A program made the position numbers and the translations under genes. This document shows, piece after piece, positions 27,961-36,755 of a stretch of DNA of 64,000 nucleotides. The stretch covers positions 1 through 64,000 of the forward strand of contig NZ_FNCY01000014.1 of assembly GCF_900099695.1 (NCBI RefSeq). Reading direction: 5' to 3'. Source of the DNA: Propionivibrio dicarboxylicus (GTDB lineage Bacteria > Pseudomonadota > Gammaproteobacteria > Burkholderiales > Rhodocyclaceae). The notes beneath the pieces were generated by a model. It did not search any database. It saw nothing but the letters and a program-made list of their open reading frames with translations, and was not told the DNA's origin. Position 1 is the stretch's first letter. Each line of letters opens with the position of its first letter.

Positions 27961-29412
27961 TCACCCGATGAATTTGGCGGCCTGGCGGAACCAGTCCGAG
28001 AGATAGGGCGGAATCCACAGACCGAGCATCAGCACCAGGCCGAGGTGCAGGAAGACCGGCACCAGCGCCGGGTTGTGGGCGAGCGGCTTGACCGTCGGTT
28101 CGCCGAAGACCATGCCCTGGACTTTGTGGAACATCGAGGCGAAGGCGACGCCGAGGGCGCAGAGCAGAATCGGCGTCGCCCAGGGGTGATGCTTGATCGC
28201 CGTCGTCAGGATCATGAATTCGCTGGTGAACACACCGAAGGGCGGCATGCCGAGGATGGCCAGCGTACCGAGCATCAGGCCCCAGCCGATCGTCGGCGAG
28301 CGCTTGAGCAGGCCCTGGATGTCGTCGATCACTTGTGTGCCGGCCATCTGCGCGGCGTGGCCGACGGCGAAGAAGATGGCCGACTTGGTCAAGGAGTGCA
28401 CGGTCATGTGCAGCAGGCCGGCGACGCTGGCGACCGGGCCGCCCATGCCGAAGGCGAAAGTGATGAGGCCCATGTGTTCGATCGAGGAAAAACCGAACAG
28501 GCGCTTGATGTCTTTCTGGCGCGAGAGATAGAAGGCCGGGACGACGACGGTGAGCAGGCCGAAGGCCATCATCAGGTTTTCGGCGAAGCGCGTGCCGAGC
28601 GCGCCGTCGACCAGCACCTTGCAGCGGATGATGGCGTAGAGCGCGACGTTGAGCAGCAGGCCGGAAAGGACCGCCGACACCGGCGTCGGACCTTCGGCGT
28701 GGGCGTCGGGCAGCCAGTTGTGCAGCGGCACGAGGCCGGTCTTGGTGCCGTAGCCGACGATCAGGAAGACGAAAGCGAGCGAGAGCGTCGTCGGTTCGAG
28801 CTGCATGCGCAGGCTGTTGAGGTGCGTCCACAGGAGCGCATTGCCCTCGTGGCCGAGAATCCGCTCGGCGGCGAAGTAGATCAGGATGGTGCCGAACAGC
28901 GCCTGGGCGATGCCGACGCCGCAGAGGATGAAATACTTCCAGGCCGCTTCGAGGCTGGCCGGTGTGCGGTACAGTGCGACGAGCAGTACGGTCGTCAGCG
29001 TCGCTGCTTCCATGGCCACCCAGAGGATGCCGAGGTTGTTGGTCGACAAGGCCACCAGCATGGTGCACATGAACATCTGGAACATGCTGTGGTAGAGGCG
29101 CAGGCGCCCCGAAGACAGCCTGCCGTGGTCATGCTCGATGCGCATGTAGGGGCGCGAGAACAGCGAGGTGGTGAAGCCGACGAGCGCGGTCAGCGCGATC
29201 AGGAAAACGTTGAGCGGATCGACGAAGAACTGCATCTCGTAGAACCACATCGGTCCCTTGGCGATGATGCGGCTGGTCAGCAGCGCCGCGCTGATCAAGG
29301 TCAGCAGGCTGCCGGCGGCGTTGATCTCGGCGGCATAACGGCGGTGGCCGACGAGCGCCAGAATGATGGCGGTGACGAGCGGCGTGCCGAGGACGAGGGC
29401 CAGCTCAATCAT
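27961..29412 (-). CDS. Ehr complex membrane subunit, HyfF-like (NuoL/M/N family)
   Basis: 483 residues, about 14 membrane helices. Proton-path residues of the antiporter-like family are present: the glutamate in LWVAMEAATLTTVLL and the lysine in GYGTKTGLVPLHNWLPDAH, followed by EGPTPVSAVLSGLLL. It is predicted to translocate H+ or Na+ when driven by the soluble arm. It starts within the last codon of the HyfE-like gene (ATGA overlap) and ends three bases before the large-subunit gene. Confidence 0.9.
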   Translation of the reverse strand: MIELALVLGTPLVTAIILALVGHRRYAAEINAAGSLLTLISAALLTSRIIAKGPMWFYEMQFFVDPLNVFLIALTALVGFTTSLFSRPYMRIEHDHGRLSSGRLRLYHSMFQMFMCTMLVALSTNNLGILWVAMEAATLTTVLLVALYRTPASLEAAWKYFILCGVGIAQALFGTILIYFAAERILGHEGNALLWTHLNSLRMQLEPTTLSLAFVFLIVGYGTKTGLVPLHNWLPDAHAEGPTPVSAVLSGLLLNVALYAIIRCKVLVDGALGTRFAENLMMAFGLLTVVVPAFYLSRQKDIKRLFGFSSIEHMGLITFAFGMGGPVASVAGLLHMTVHSLTKSAIFFAVGHAAQMAGTQVIDDIQGLLKRSPTIGWGLMLGTLAILGMPPFGVFTSEFMILTTAIKHHPWATPILLCALGVAFASMFHKVQGMVFGEPTVKPLAHNPALVPVFLHLGLVLMLGLWIPPYLSDWFRQAAKFIG

Positions 29413-30089
29413 TCTTCATGCACCTTTTCCATGTGGCGGATGTCGAGACTGTCGAACTGTTCGCGGATCTGGAAGAAGAAGACCGCGAGGATGACCATGC
29501 CGACGAGGACGTCGAGCGCGATACCGAGTTCGACGACCATCGGCATGCCGTAGGTGGCGCTGGTGGCGGCGAAGAAGAGCGCGTTTTCCATGGCGAGGAA
29601 GGCGATGACCTGCGGCACCGCCTTGCTGCGCGTGATCATCATCAGAAATGACAGCAGCACGCAGGCGAGCGCGATGCCAATCGTCGCCCGCGTGATCGTG
29701 CCCGAGAGCAGCGATATCGGCTGGGCGACGTTGAAGGCGATGATGACGAGGAAGATGCCGATCAGCATCGTCGTCGGAATGTTGAGCAGTGTTTCGATAT
29801 CCCATTTGACCGACAGTCGCCGGATCAGGCGGTGGAGGATGTAGGGCAGGGCCAGCACCTTGAGCAGGAAGGTGAGTCCTGCCGACCAGTACAGGTGCGG
29901 CTGGTGCGTGGTGATGGCGACGATCAGCGTCGAGGTGCACAACACGAGGCCCTGCATCATGAACAGGTTGATCAGCGACAGCACGCGCCGCTGCGCCAGC
30001 ATGGCGAAACCGAGCAGCAGCAGGATGGCGGCGCAGAGGTTGATGAGTTGGCTGGCGAAGGCGCTGGACGTGAGGTAGGCGAGTGTCAT
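29409..30089 (-). CDS. Ehr complex membrane subunit, HyfE-like
   Basis: 226 residues from ATG 30089 (MTLAYLTSSAF), with six or seven hydrophobic helices. The second half contains VVELGIALDVLVGMVILAVFFF, resembling the NuoK-like segment (conserved Glu and Asp in membrane) of HyfE. It lies three bases after the HyfC-like stop. Longer reading through upstream codons in the same frame is a shadow of hyfC and was discarded. Confidence 0.88.
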   Translation of the reverse strand: MTLAYLTSSAFASQLINLCAAILLLLGFAMLAQRRVLSLINLFMMQGLVLCTSTLIVAITTHQPHLYWSAGLTFLLKVLALPYILHRLIRRLSVKWDIETLLNIPTTMLIGIFLVIIAFNVAQPISLLSGTITRATIGIALACVLLSFLMMITRSKAVPQVIAFLAMENALFFAATSATYGMPMVVELGIALDVLVGMVILAVFFFQIREQFDSLDIRHMEKVHEE

Positions 30090-30091
30090 CG

Positions 30092-31039
30092 TCAGGCCCT
30101 CAGCAGCAGATGCACGAGCATCGCCAGCACGGCGAGCAGGAAGGCGGTGCCGAGAAACTCGGGGGCGCGGAAAATGCGCATCTTGGCGCTCAGTGTTTCG
30201 ATCAGCGCGAGCAGGAAGCCGCCGATCGCGAGCTTGACGACGAGAATGATGGCCGCCAGCGTCAGCGACAGCGGGTCCGAGGCCTCGGGGATGCCAAACG
30301 GGAAGAAGAGCGCGATGCCGAGGCAGGAATAGGCGAAAAGCTTGAGCGCGGCAGCCCATTCGATCAGCGCCAGATGGCGTCCCGAATATTCCAGGATCAT
30401 CGCCTCGTGGATCATCGTCAGTTCGAGGTGTGTCGTCGGGTTGTCGACCGGGACGCGCGCGTTTTCGGCGAGCGAGACCATGGTGAAGGCGACGCCGGCG
30501 AAGGCGAGGCTCGGGTAGATGGCGATCTCCTTGTGCGCCAGCGTCTCGACGATCGTCGACAAGGACGTCGATTGCGAGATCAGCGAGGCGGTGAAGAAGA
30601 CCATCAGCAGCGCCGGTTCGGCGAGGAATCCGATCAGCATTTCGCGGCGCGCGCCGAGCGTGCCGAAGGCGGTGCCGACGTCCATGCCGGCCAGCGCGAT
30701 GAAGACGCGGGCGAGGGCGAAGAGGCCGACCAGCGCGATGGCGTCGGCGGCCGGCGAGAAAATCAGGTCGGTCGACAGCGTCGGTACGATCGCCGCCGCC
30801 AGCGCCATGCACGAGAAGATGATGTAGGGCGCGCTGTGGAAGAGTGAGGAGGCGTTGTGGGCGAGCAGCACTTCCTTGTGGAAGAGCTTGTTGAGCGTGT
30901 AATAGGTTTGCAGCAGCGGCGGCGCCGAGCGGTTCTGCATCCAGGCGCGGCACTGGTTGACCCAGCCGACGAGGATCGGCGCCATGACCAGCGCGGTGGC
31001 GAGTTCGAGCAGTTGGGCGAGGATGGCGTAGGCGTTCAT
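30092..31039 (-). CDS. Ehr complex membrane subunit, HyfC-like (NuoH family)
   Basis: 315 residues with eight helices. The NuoH-type acidic loop is conserved (RVPVDNPTTHLELTMIHEAMILEYSGRHLALIEWA), as is FHSAPYIIFSCM. In complex I this subunit links the soluble arm to the proton channels. It sits eight bases after the HyfB-like gene. Confidence 0.9.
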   Translation of the reverse strand: MNAYAILAQLLELATALVMAPILVGWVNQCRAWMQNRSAPPLLQTYYTLNKLFHKEVLLAHNASSLFHSAPYIIFSCMALAAAIVPTLSTDLIFSPAADAIALVGLFALARVFIALAGMDVGTAFGTLGARREMLIGFLAEPALLMVFFTASLISQSTSLSTIVETLAHKEIAIYPSLAFAGVAFTMVSLAENARVPVDNPTTHLELTMIHEAMILEYSGRHLALIEWAAALKLFAYSCLGIALFFPFGIPEASDPLSLTLAAIILVVKLAIGGFLLALIETLSAKMRIFRAPEFLGTAFLLAVLAMLVHLLLRA

Positions 31040-31046
31040 GTCGTGG

Positions 31047-33053
31047 CTAGCCTCGCGTCAACACCAGTAGTACCAGCAGCGTGACGAAGCTGTACATCAG
31101 GTAGATGGCGATGCGGCCCTGCTGCAGGAAGGCGATCAGCCGGGTGGCGCGCTCGACGAGGCGGGCGACGGGCAGGTAGACCGCATACCAGATCGGGTCC
31201 TCGACGATGCTGCGGTAGCGCGGCGCCGTGTCGAAGGGCGACGGATGTTCGCGGGTGCGGCGCAGGAAGGAGGTGAAGATGCGCCGGATCGGCTGGCCGA
31301 AGCCTTCGGCGGTGTCCTGCATGCGCGGTGTTTGCAGCGGGAAGCCGCAATCCCAGGGCGGGACGCGCGTGAAGCGGCCGTGCAGGAAGCGATGCACGAG
31401 CCAATAAACGAGCGGGATGAAGCAGGCGAGGCTGCCGAAGAACACGGCGGCGCTGTAGCTGGCGCGGTCCGGGTGGATCGGCGCGAGCAGCCACCAGCCG
31501 TGCGGCGTGACCTCGCCGAGACCGCCGCCGACGAGCAGCTGCGCGACCGGGTCGAGCAGGGCGATGATCATGTGCGGCACCAGGCCGAGCAGGAAGCAGC
31601 CGCTGGCGAGCCAGAGCAGGCCGATGCGTTCGAGGCGGCCGGCGTCGTGGGCCTGGCCGAGTTTTTCCTCGCGCGGTTGGCCGAGGAAAATGACACCGAA
31701 GAATTTGACCATGGCGAAGCCGGCGAGCGCGGCGATCAGCGCGATGGCGGCGGCGACGACCGGCAGCAGCATGTTCAGATAACCGTGCGGCAGACCGGAA
31801 GTGAACAGGAAACTCTGCAACAGCAGCCATTCCGAGACGAAGCCGTTGAGCGGCGGCAAGCCGGCCGAGGCGAGCACGCCGACGAGGGCGAGCCAGGCGA
31901 CCCAGGGCATGGCGTGGATCAGCCCGCCGAGTTTGCCGAGGTTGCGCTCGCCGGTGGCATGCAGCACCGAGCCGGTCGAGAGGAACAGCAGACTCTTGAA
32001 GAAGGCGTGGTTGAGACAGTGGTAGAGCGTCGCCGTCAGCGCCAGCGCCGACAGGGCCGGCAGGCGGAAGGACTTGAAGACCAGCGTGAGGCCGAAACCG
32101 ACGAGGATCAGCCCGATGTTCTCGATCGACGAGTAGGCGAGCAGGCGTTTCATGTCGGTCTGGATTGCCGCGTAGATGACGCCGAACAGCGCCGTGGCGA
32201 GACCGATGACGAGCAGCAGCACGCCCCACCACCAGAGTTGGGCGTTGAGCAGGTCGAAGCTGACGCGCAGCAGGCCGTAGATGGCGGTCTTGAGCATGAC
32301 GCCGCTCATCATCGCCGAGACCGGCGAGGGCGCCGCCGGGTGCGCTTCCGGGAGCCAGACGTGCATCGGCAGCGCGCCGGCCTTGGCGCCGAAACCGAAG
32401 AGCGCGAGCAGGAAGGCGATCGTCGGCCAGATGCCGGTGCGCGAGAAGGCGCGCATCGCGTCGAAGGTGTAGTCGCCGGCGCTGCCGGCCATGACGCCGA
32501 AGGAGAGCAGGATGCCGACGGCGCCGACGTGGGCGATCAGCAGGTAGAGGTAGCCGGCGCGGCGGATTTCCTCGTGCCGGTGTTCGGCGGTGACGAGGAA
32601 GAACGAGGTCAGCGCCATCGTCTCCCAGGCGACCATGAAAGCGTAGCCGTCGTCGGCGAGCATGACGAAGGCCATGCTGGCGAGGAAAGCGTGGTAGAGC
32701 AGGCATTGCAGCCCGAGTTGGGCGCCCTCGCTGCGGCGCATGTAGCCGGCGGCGTAGATCGAGATGCCGGCCGAGGTGGCGCCGAGCAGGAAGAGGAAAA
32801 AGGCCGACAGCGCATCGACGCGCAGATGGAAGGGCAGGTCGGGCAGCCCGAGCGGCAGCTGGCGCGTTTCTGGCGCGGCCATCATCGCTGACAGCGCCAG
32901 CAGTGCGACGACGATGCCGATCGCCGCGCCGAGCGGGAAAAGGATCTTGCTGATCAGGGTGAAGCGACGCGGGAACACGACTCCGACAGCCCCGATCAGC
33001 AACCAGCCCAGGGCTGCGATCAGGATACCGTCGAGGAGTCGTAGCTCACTCAT
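31047..33053 (-). CDS. Ehr complex membrane subunit, HyfB-like (NuoL family)
   Basis: 668 residues, the longest membrane subunit. Antiporter-family residues: Glu in AWETMALTSFFLV and Lys in FGFGAKAGALPMHVWLPEAH, then SPVSAMMSGVMLK. A C-terminal extension (~residues 520-668) carries an extra amphipathic part, as in HyfB/HycC. It overlaps the upstream two-TM gene by eight bases. The hydrogenase-4 subunits HyfA, HyfD, HyfH and any formate dehydrogenase are absent, so a formate-hydrogen lyase is not encoded here. Confidence 0.9.
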   Translation of the reverse strand: MSELRLLDGILIAALGWLLIGAVGVVFPRRFTLISKILFPLGAAIGIVVALLALSAMMAAPETRQLPLGLPDLPFHLRVDALSAFFLFLLGATSAGISIYAAGYMRRSEGAQLGLQCLLYHAFLASMAFVMLADDGYAFMVAWETMALTSFFLVTAEHRHEEIRRAGYLYLLIAHVGAVGILLSFGVMAGSAGDYTFDAMRAFSRTGIWPTIAFLLALFGFGAKAGALPMHVWLPEAHPAAPSPVSAMMSGVMLKTAIYGLLRVSFDLLNAQLWWWGVLLLVIGLATALFGVIYAAIQTDMKRLLAYSSIENIGLILVGFGLTLVFKSFRLPALSALALTATLYHCLNHAFFKSLLFLSTGSVLHATGERNLGKLGGLIHAMPWVAWLALVGVLASAGLPPLNGFVSEWLLLQSFLFTSGLPHGYLNMLLPVVAAAIALIAALAGFAMVKFFGVIFLGQPREEKLGQAHDAGRLERIGLLWLASGCFLLGLVPHMIIALLDPVAQLLVGGGLGEVTPHGWWLLAPIHPDRASYSAAVFFGSLACFIPLVYWLVHRFLHGRFTRVPPWDCGFPLQTPRMQDTAEGFGQPIRRIFTSFLRRTREHPSPFDTAPRYRSIVEDPIWYAVYLPVARLVERATRLIAFLQQGRIAIYLMYSFVTLLVLLVLTRG

Positions 33054-33309
33054 CTTTGCGTAGCGTACTCGCGGCGCGGGTCATGACTTCGCGCAGGATT
33101 TTGGCAACCGAGATCACCATCAGGAAGAGGCCGCCGCTCATCGACAGCGCCGCTTCCATGGTGGACGACGGGAACTTGCGCCAGAAGAGGTGCATGCCAT
33201 CCTGGAACAGCCACAACGCGCCGGTGGCGAACAGCACCATGCCGATGACGTCGATCATTGCGTAATAGAGGATGGCCGGCGTCGGCCGGATGCGTGGTGT
33301 GTTCTGCAT
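33046..33309 (-). CDS. Small two-helix membrane protein heading the Ehr operon
   Basis: 87 residues with two hydrophobic helices (AMIDVIGMVLFATGALWLF and AALSMSGGLFLMVISVAKIL) separated by a polar loop. It overlaps the start of the HyfB-like gene by eight bases, indicating translational coupling. It is not part of the standard hydrogenase-4 set. An accessory or assembly subunit of the Ehr complex is a reasonable inference. Confidence 0.75.
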   Translation of the reverse strand: MQNTPRIRPTPAILYYAMIDVIGMVLFATGALWLFQDGMHLFWRKFPSSTMEAALSMSGGLFLMVISVAKILREVMTRAASTLRKDE

Positions 33310-33339
33310 GATGTCCCGATTCTAACGCCTTGGCGCCTG

Positions 33340-33378
33340 TTTCGGTAGAGCTCGTGCGCCGCACGAGCCCCGCCGAAA
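33340..33378 (-). promoter_or_regulatory. Two-tier hairpin between metG and the Ehr operon
   Basis: TTTCGG (33340-33345) pairs with CCGAAA (33373-33378); inside a symmetric 4/4-base internal loop, GCTCGTG (33350-33356) pairs with CACGAGC (33362-33368). No U-run follows on the minus strand, so it looks like an mRNA-processing or regulatory element in the 76-base gap rather than a plain terminator. Confidence 0.5.
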
Positions 33379-33385
33379 TGGGCGC

Positions 33386-35518
33386 TTACTTGACCCGCAT
33401 GCCAGGCGTCGCGCCGCTGTCCGGGCTGAGCAGGTAGAGTCCGGCGGTCTTGCCCTCGGGGTCGGAGGCCGCCATGACCATGCCTTCGGACAGGCCGAAC
33501 TTCATCTTGCGCGGCGCCAGGTTGGCGACCATCACCGTCAGGCGGCCGACCAGCGTCGCCGGATCGTAGGCCGACTTGATGCCGGCGAAGACCTGGCGCG
33601 GCTTTTCCTCGCCGATGTCGAGCGACAGCCGGATCAGTTTCTCGGCGCCTTCGACATGACCGGCGTCGACGATGCGGGCGATACGCAGATCGACCTTCAT
33701 GAAGTCGTCGATCGAGATGAATTCACCGGCTTCGGCCGGCGCCTTGGCGGCTTCGGCAGGCTTGGCCGCCTTCTCCACTTTCTCTGCCTTTTCCGCGCTC
33801 TTGTCTTTTGCGGCCGCCTTTTGCGGCGCCGGCGCGGCCGGGGCGAGCGAGGCCTTGTTGGCCTCGACCAGCGCGGCGACCTGTTTCGGGTCGATGCGCG
33901 TCATCAGGTGGCTGTAGGCCTGGATCGCGTGGCCGGCGGGCAGCGGCGTCGCGGCGTCGCTCCAGGTCAGCGGCGGGATGGCGAGGAAGGCTTCGACGGC
34001 CTCGGCGACCTTCGGCAGCACCGGCTTCAAGTAGAGCGTCAGCAGGCGGAAGGCTTCGATCGCCTGCGAACAGGCGGCGTGTAGTTCGGCGTCGCGGCCT
34101 TCCTGCTTGGCGAGTTCCCAGGGCTTCTTGTCGTTGACGAAGACGTTGGCGGCGTCGGCGAGCGCCATGACTTCGCGCAAGGCGCGGCCGAATTCGCGCG
34201 CTTCATAGGCTTCGGCAATCGTGCCGGCGGCGTCGCGCAAGGGCTTGAGCCAATCGGCGTCGGTGGCGGCGAGACGGCCGTCGAAACGCTTGCCGATGAA
34301 GCCGGCGCAGCGGCTGGCGATATTGACGTACTTGCCGACGAGGTCGGAATTGACGCGGGCGATGAAGTCATCGAGATTGAGGTCGATGTCTTCCATCGTG
34401 CTGTTGAGCTTGGCGGCGTAGTAATAACGCAGCCATTCCGGATTGAGGCCCGTGTCGAGGTAGCTCTCGGCAGTGATGAAAGTGCCGCGCGACTTGCTCA
34501 TCTTGGCGCCGTCGACGGTCAGGAAGCCGTGCACGAAGAGGCCGCTCGGCGTGCGGTAACCGGCGTGCTGCAATTCGGCCGGCCAGAACAGCGCGTGGAA
34601 ATAGAGGATGTCCTTGCCGATGAAGTGATACAACTCGGTCGTCGAATCGGGCTTGAAGTACTCGTCGAAATCGAGGCCGTTCCGGTCGCACAGGTTCTTG
34701 AACGAGCCCATGTAGCCGATCGGCGCGTCGAGCCAGACGTAGAAATACTTGCCGGGGGCGTCGGGGATCTCGAAGCCGAAGTACGGCGCATCGCGCGAGA
34801 TGTCCCAGTCGGTCAGCTTGTTTTCGCCCTCGACGCCCAGCCATTCCTGCATCTTGTTCGAGGCTTCCGATTGCAGGCGTCCCGGTTCGCGCGTCCAGCG
34901 GCGCAGGAAGCTCTGGCAGGAATCGCTCGACAGCTTGAAGAAATAGTGGTCGGAGTGGCGCATTTCCGGCGTGGCGCCGGAGACGGCCGAATACGGATTC
35001 TTGAGCTCGTTCGGCGTGTAGGCGGCGCCGCAGGATTCGCAGTTGTCGCCGTACTGGTCCTTGGCCCCGCACTTCGGGCATTCGCCCTTGATGAAGCGGT
35101 CGGGCAGGAACATCTGCTTGACCGGGTCGTAATACTGCTCGATCGTGCGCTTCTCGATCAGGCCGGCCTGCTGCAGGCGGCCGTAGATGGTGTTGGCGCA
35201 AGCCTGCGTTTCGGGCGAGTGCGTGCTGTAGAAGTTGTCGAAGGCGACGTGGAAACCGGCGAAGTCCCGCGAATGCTCGGCGTGCACCCGCGCGATCAGC
35301 GCTTCCGGCGTGATGCCGTCCTTTTCGGCGCGCAGCATGATCGGCGTGCCATGCGTGTCGTCGGCGCAGACGTACCAGCATTCGGCGACCGCGTCCTTCG
35401 GCTGCATCTTCTGGAAACGGACCCAGATGTCGGTCTGGATGTATTCGACGAGATGGCCGAGGTGGATCGCGCCGTTGGCGTACGGCAGGGCGGAAGTGAC
35501 GAGGATTTTGCGGGACAT
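33386..35518 (-). CDS. metG: Methionyl-tRNA synthetase
   Basis: 710 residues. Class I motifs are HLGH ([10 protein letters not shown]) and KMSKS ([11 protein letters not shown]); the zinc knuckle is [18 protein letters not shown]. The C-terminal ~100 residues are the EMAP/OB-fold tRNA-binding dimerisation domain ([17 protein letters not shown]), joined through an Ala/Lys/Glu-rich linker. ATG 35518 gives the standard start [16 protein letters not shown]; the longer frame upstream is not coding. It is divergent from mrp. Confidence 0.97.
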   Translation of the reverse strand: MSRKILVTSALPYANGAIHLGHLVEYIQTDIWVRFQKMQPKDAVAECWYVCADDTHGTPIMLRAEKDGITPEALIARVHAEHSRDFAGFHVAFDNFYSTHSPETQACANTIYGRLQQAGLIEKRTIEQYYDPVKQMFLPDRFIKGECPKCGAKDQYGDNCESCGAAYTPNELKNPYSAVSGATPEMRHSDHYFFKLSSDSCQSFLRRWTREPGRLQSEASNKMQEWLGVEGENKLTDWDISRDAPYFGFEIPDAPGKYFYVWLDAPIGYMGSFKNLCDRNGLDFDEYFKPDSTTELYHFIGKDILYFHALFWPAELQHAGYRTPSGLFVHGFLTVDGAKMSKSRGTFITAESYLDTGLNPEWLRYYYAAKLNSTMEDIDLNLDDFIARVNSDLVGKYVNIASRCAGFIGKRFDGRLAATDADWLKPLRDAAGTIAEAYEAREFGRALREVMALADAANVFVNDKKPWELAKQEGRDAELHAACSQAIEAFRLLTLYLKPVLPKVAEAVEAFLAIPPLTWSDAATPLPAGHAIQAYSHLMTRIDPKQVAALVEANKASLAPAAPAPQKAAAKDKSAEKAEKVEKAAKPAEAAKAPAEAGEFISIDDFMKVDLRIARIVDAGHVEGAEKLIRLSLDIGEEKPRQVFAGIKSAYDPATLVGRLTVMVANLAPRKMKFGLSEGMVMAASDPEGKTAGLYLLSPDSGATPGMRVK

Positions 35519-35612
35519 GGGCGAATTCTTCGATCGAGGCAAAACCTCGATTTTATCAAAGGCCGGTGCTTGCCGTCCGGGTTGGCCTGTGCAGCGCCCG
35601 GCTTTTTCGGTT

Positions 35613-35637
35613 AAACTAGACAAAATTAGTCAGGTAT
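35613..35637 (+). promoter_or_regulatory. IscR type 1-like binding site in the mrp promoter
   Basis: The 25-bp stretch matches the E. coli IscR type 1 consensus in all but about four positions: the left arm has GAC, the centre is AAAATT, and the right arm AGTCAGGTAT is exact. It overlaps a possible -35/-10 pair (TTAAAC 35611-35616, TATAAC 35635-35640), consistent with repression. mrp encodes an Fe-S carrier, a sensible IscR target. Recognition is by eye from the remembered consensus. Confidence 0.6.
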
Positions 35638-35663
35638 AACGTTTTTCCTCAAGGAGTCGTTCC

Positions 35664-36755
35664 ATGGCAGTCACGCAGGAAGCCGTTCTCGCGGCGCTCA
35701 AGCAGGTCATCGATCCCAACACGCAGAAGGACTTCGTGGCGACGAAGTCGGCGAAGAACATCCGCATCGACGGCGGCGCCGTGTCGCTCGACATCGAACT
35801 CGGCTATCCGGCCAACAGTCAGATCGACGCCCTGCGGCAGGCGGTCGTCGGCGCCATCCAGGCGGTGCCGGGCGTTGCCTCGGTGGCGGCGAACGTGACG
35901 GTCAAGATCGTCGCGCATGCCGTGCAGGCGACGCTGAAGCCGCTGCCCGGCGTCAAGAACATCATCGCCGTCGCTTCGGGCAAGGGCGGCGTCGGCAAAA
36001 GCACGACGGCCGCGAACCTGGCGCTGGCGCTGGCGCAGGAAGGTGCCTCGGTTGGCCTGCTCGATGCCGACATCTACGGGCCGTCGATCCCGCAGATGAT
36101 GGGCCTGGCCGGCCAGCAGCCCGAATCGGTCGACGGCAAGTCGATGGAGCCCTTGATGGCGCACGGCCTGCAGACGATGTCGATCGGCTTCATGGTCGAT
36201 GTGGACTCGCCGATGGTCTGGCGCGGGCCGATGGTGACGCAGGCGCTCGAGCAACTGCTCAAGCAGACGAACTGGAAGGACCTCGACTACCTCGTCGTCG
36301 ATATGCCGCCGGGCACCGGCGACACGCAGCTGACCCTGGCGCAGAAGGTGCCGGTGACCGGCGCTGTGATCGTCACGACGCCGCAGGATATCGCCCTGAT
36401 CGACGCGCGCAAGGGCCTCAAGATGTTCGACAAGGTCGGCATCCCGATCCTCGGGCTGGTCGAGAACATGAGCATCCATATCTGCTCGCAGTGTGGCCAT
36501 GAAGAGCACATCTTCGGCCATGGCGGCGCCGAGCGCATGTCGCAGGATTACGGTGCCGAATTGCTCGGTGCGCTGCCGCTGGAACTCTCGATCCGCGAAA
36601 TGACCGATGCCGGCAAGCCGACCGTAGTCGGGGCGCCGGATTCGCGTGCTGCCGAGATTTACCGGGCGATCGCCCGTCGTGTCGCGGTCAAGGTTGCCGA
36701 ACGCGCCAAGGACATGACGAGCAAGTTCCCGAACATCGTCGTCAAGAACACCTGA
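35664..36755 (+). CDS. apbC: Mrp/ApbC iron-sulfur cluster carrier ATPase
   Basis: 363 residues: an N-terminal MIP18/DUF59 domain (to ~90), then a deviant P-loop GKGGVGKST at ~107-115, and the metal-binding CSQC pair near residue 273. It delivers Fe-S clusters to apo-proteins in the cytoplasm. The ribosome site AAGGAG lies ahead of ATG 35664. An IscR-like site overlaps its promoter. Its stop abuts the stop of the convergent cyclase gene (shared TGATCA). Confidence 0.95.
   Translation: MAVTQEAVLAALKQVIDPNTQKDFVATKSAKNIRIDGGAVSLDIELGYPANSQIDALRQAVVGAIQAVPGVASVAANVTVKIVAHAVQATLKPLPGVKNIIAVASGKGGVGKSTTAANLALALAQEGASVGLLDADIYGPSIPQMMGLAGQQPESVDGKSMEPLMAHGLQTMSIGFMVDVDSPMVWRGPMVTQALEQLLKQTNWKDLDYLVVDMPPGTGDTQLTLAQKVPVTGAVIVTTPQDIALIDARKGLKMFDKVGIPILGLVENMSIHICSQCGHEEHIFGHGGAERMSQDYGAELLGALPLELSIREMTDAGKPTVVGAPDSRAAEIYRAIARRVAVKVAERAKDMTSKFPNIVVKNT

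Noticed and set aside
26410-33053. Annotation as an active hydrogenase 4 or formate-hydrogen lyase.
   Set aside because: All four NiFe-ligand cysteines are missing, and formate dehydrogenase, HyfA/HyfH and maturation genes are not present.
27058-33063. Very long plus-strand reading frames opposite the Ehr operon (for example 27058-29553 and 31245-32891).
   Set aside because: They are GC-driven shadows rich in Arg, Glu, Gln and Asp with no domain, and the minus strand has clear families in tight operon order.
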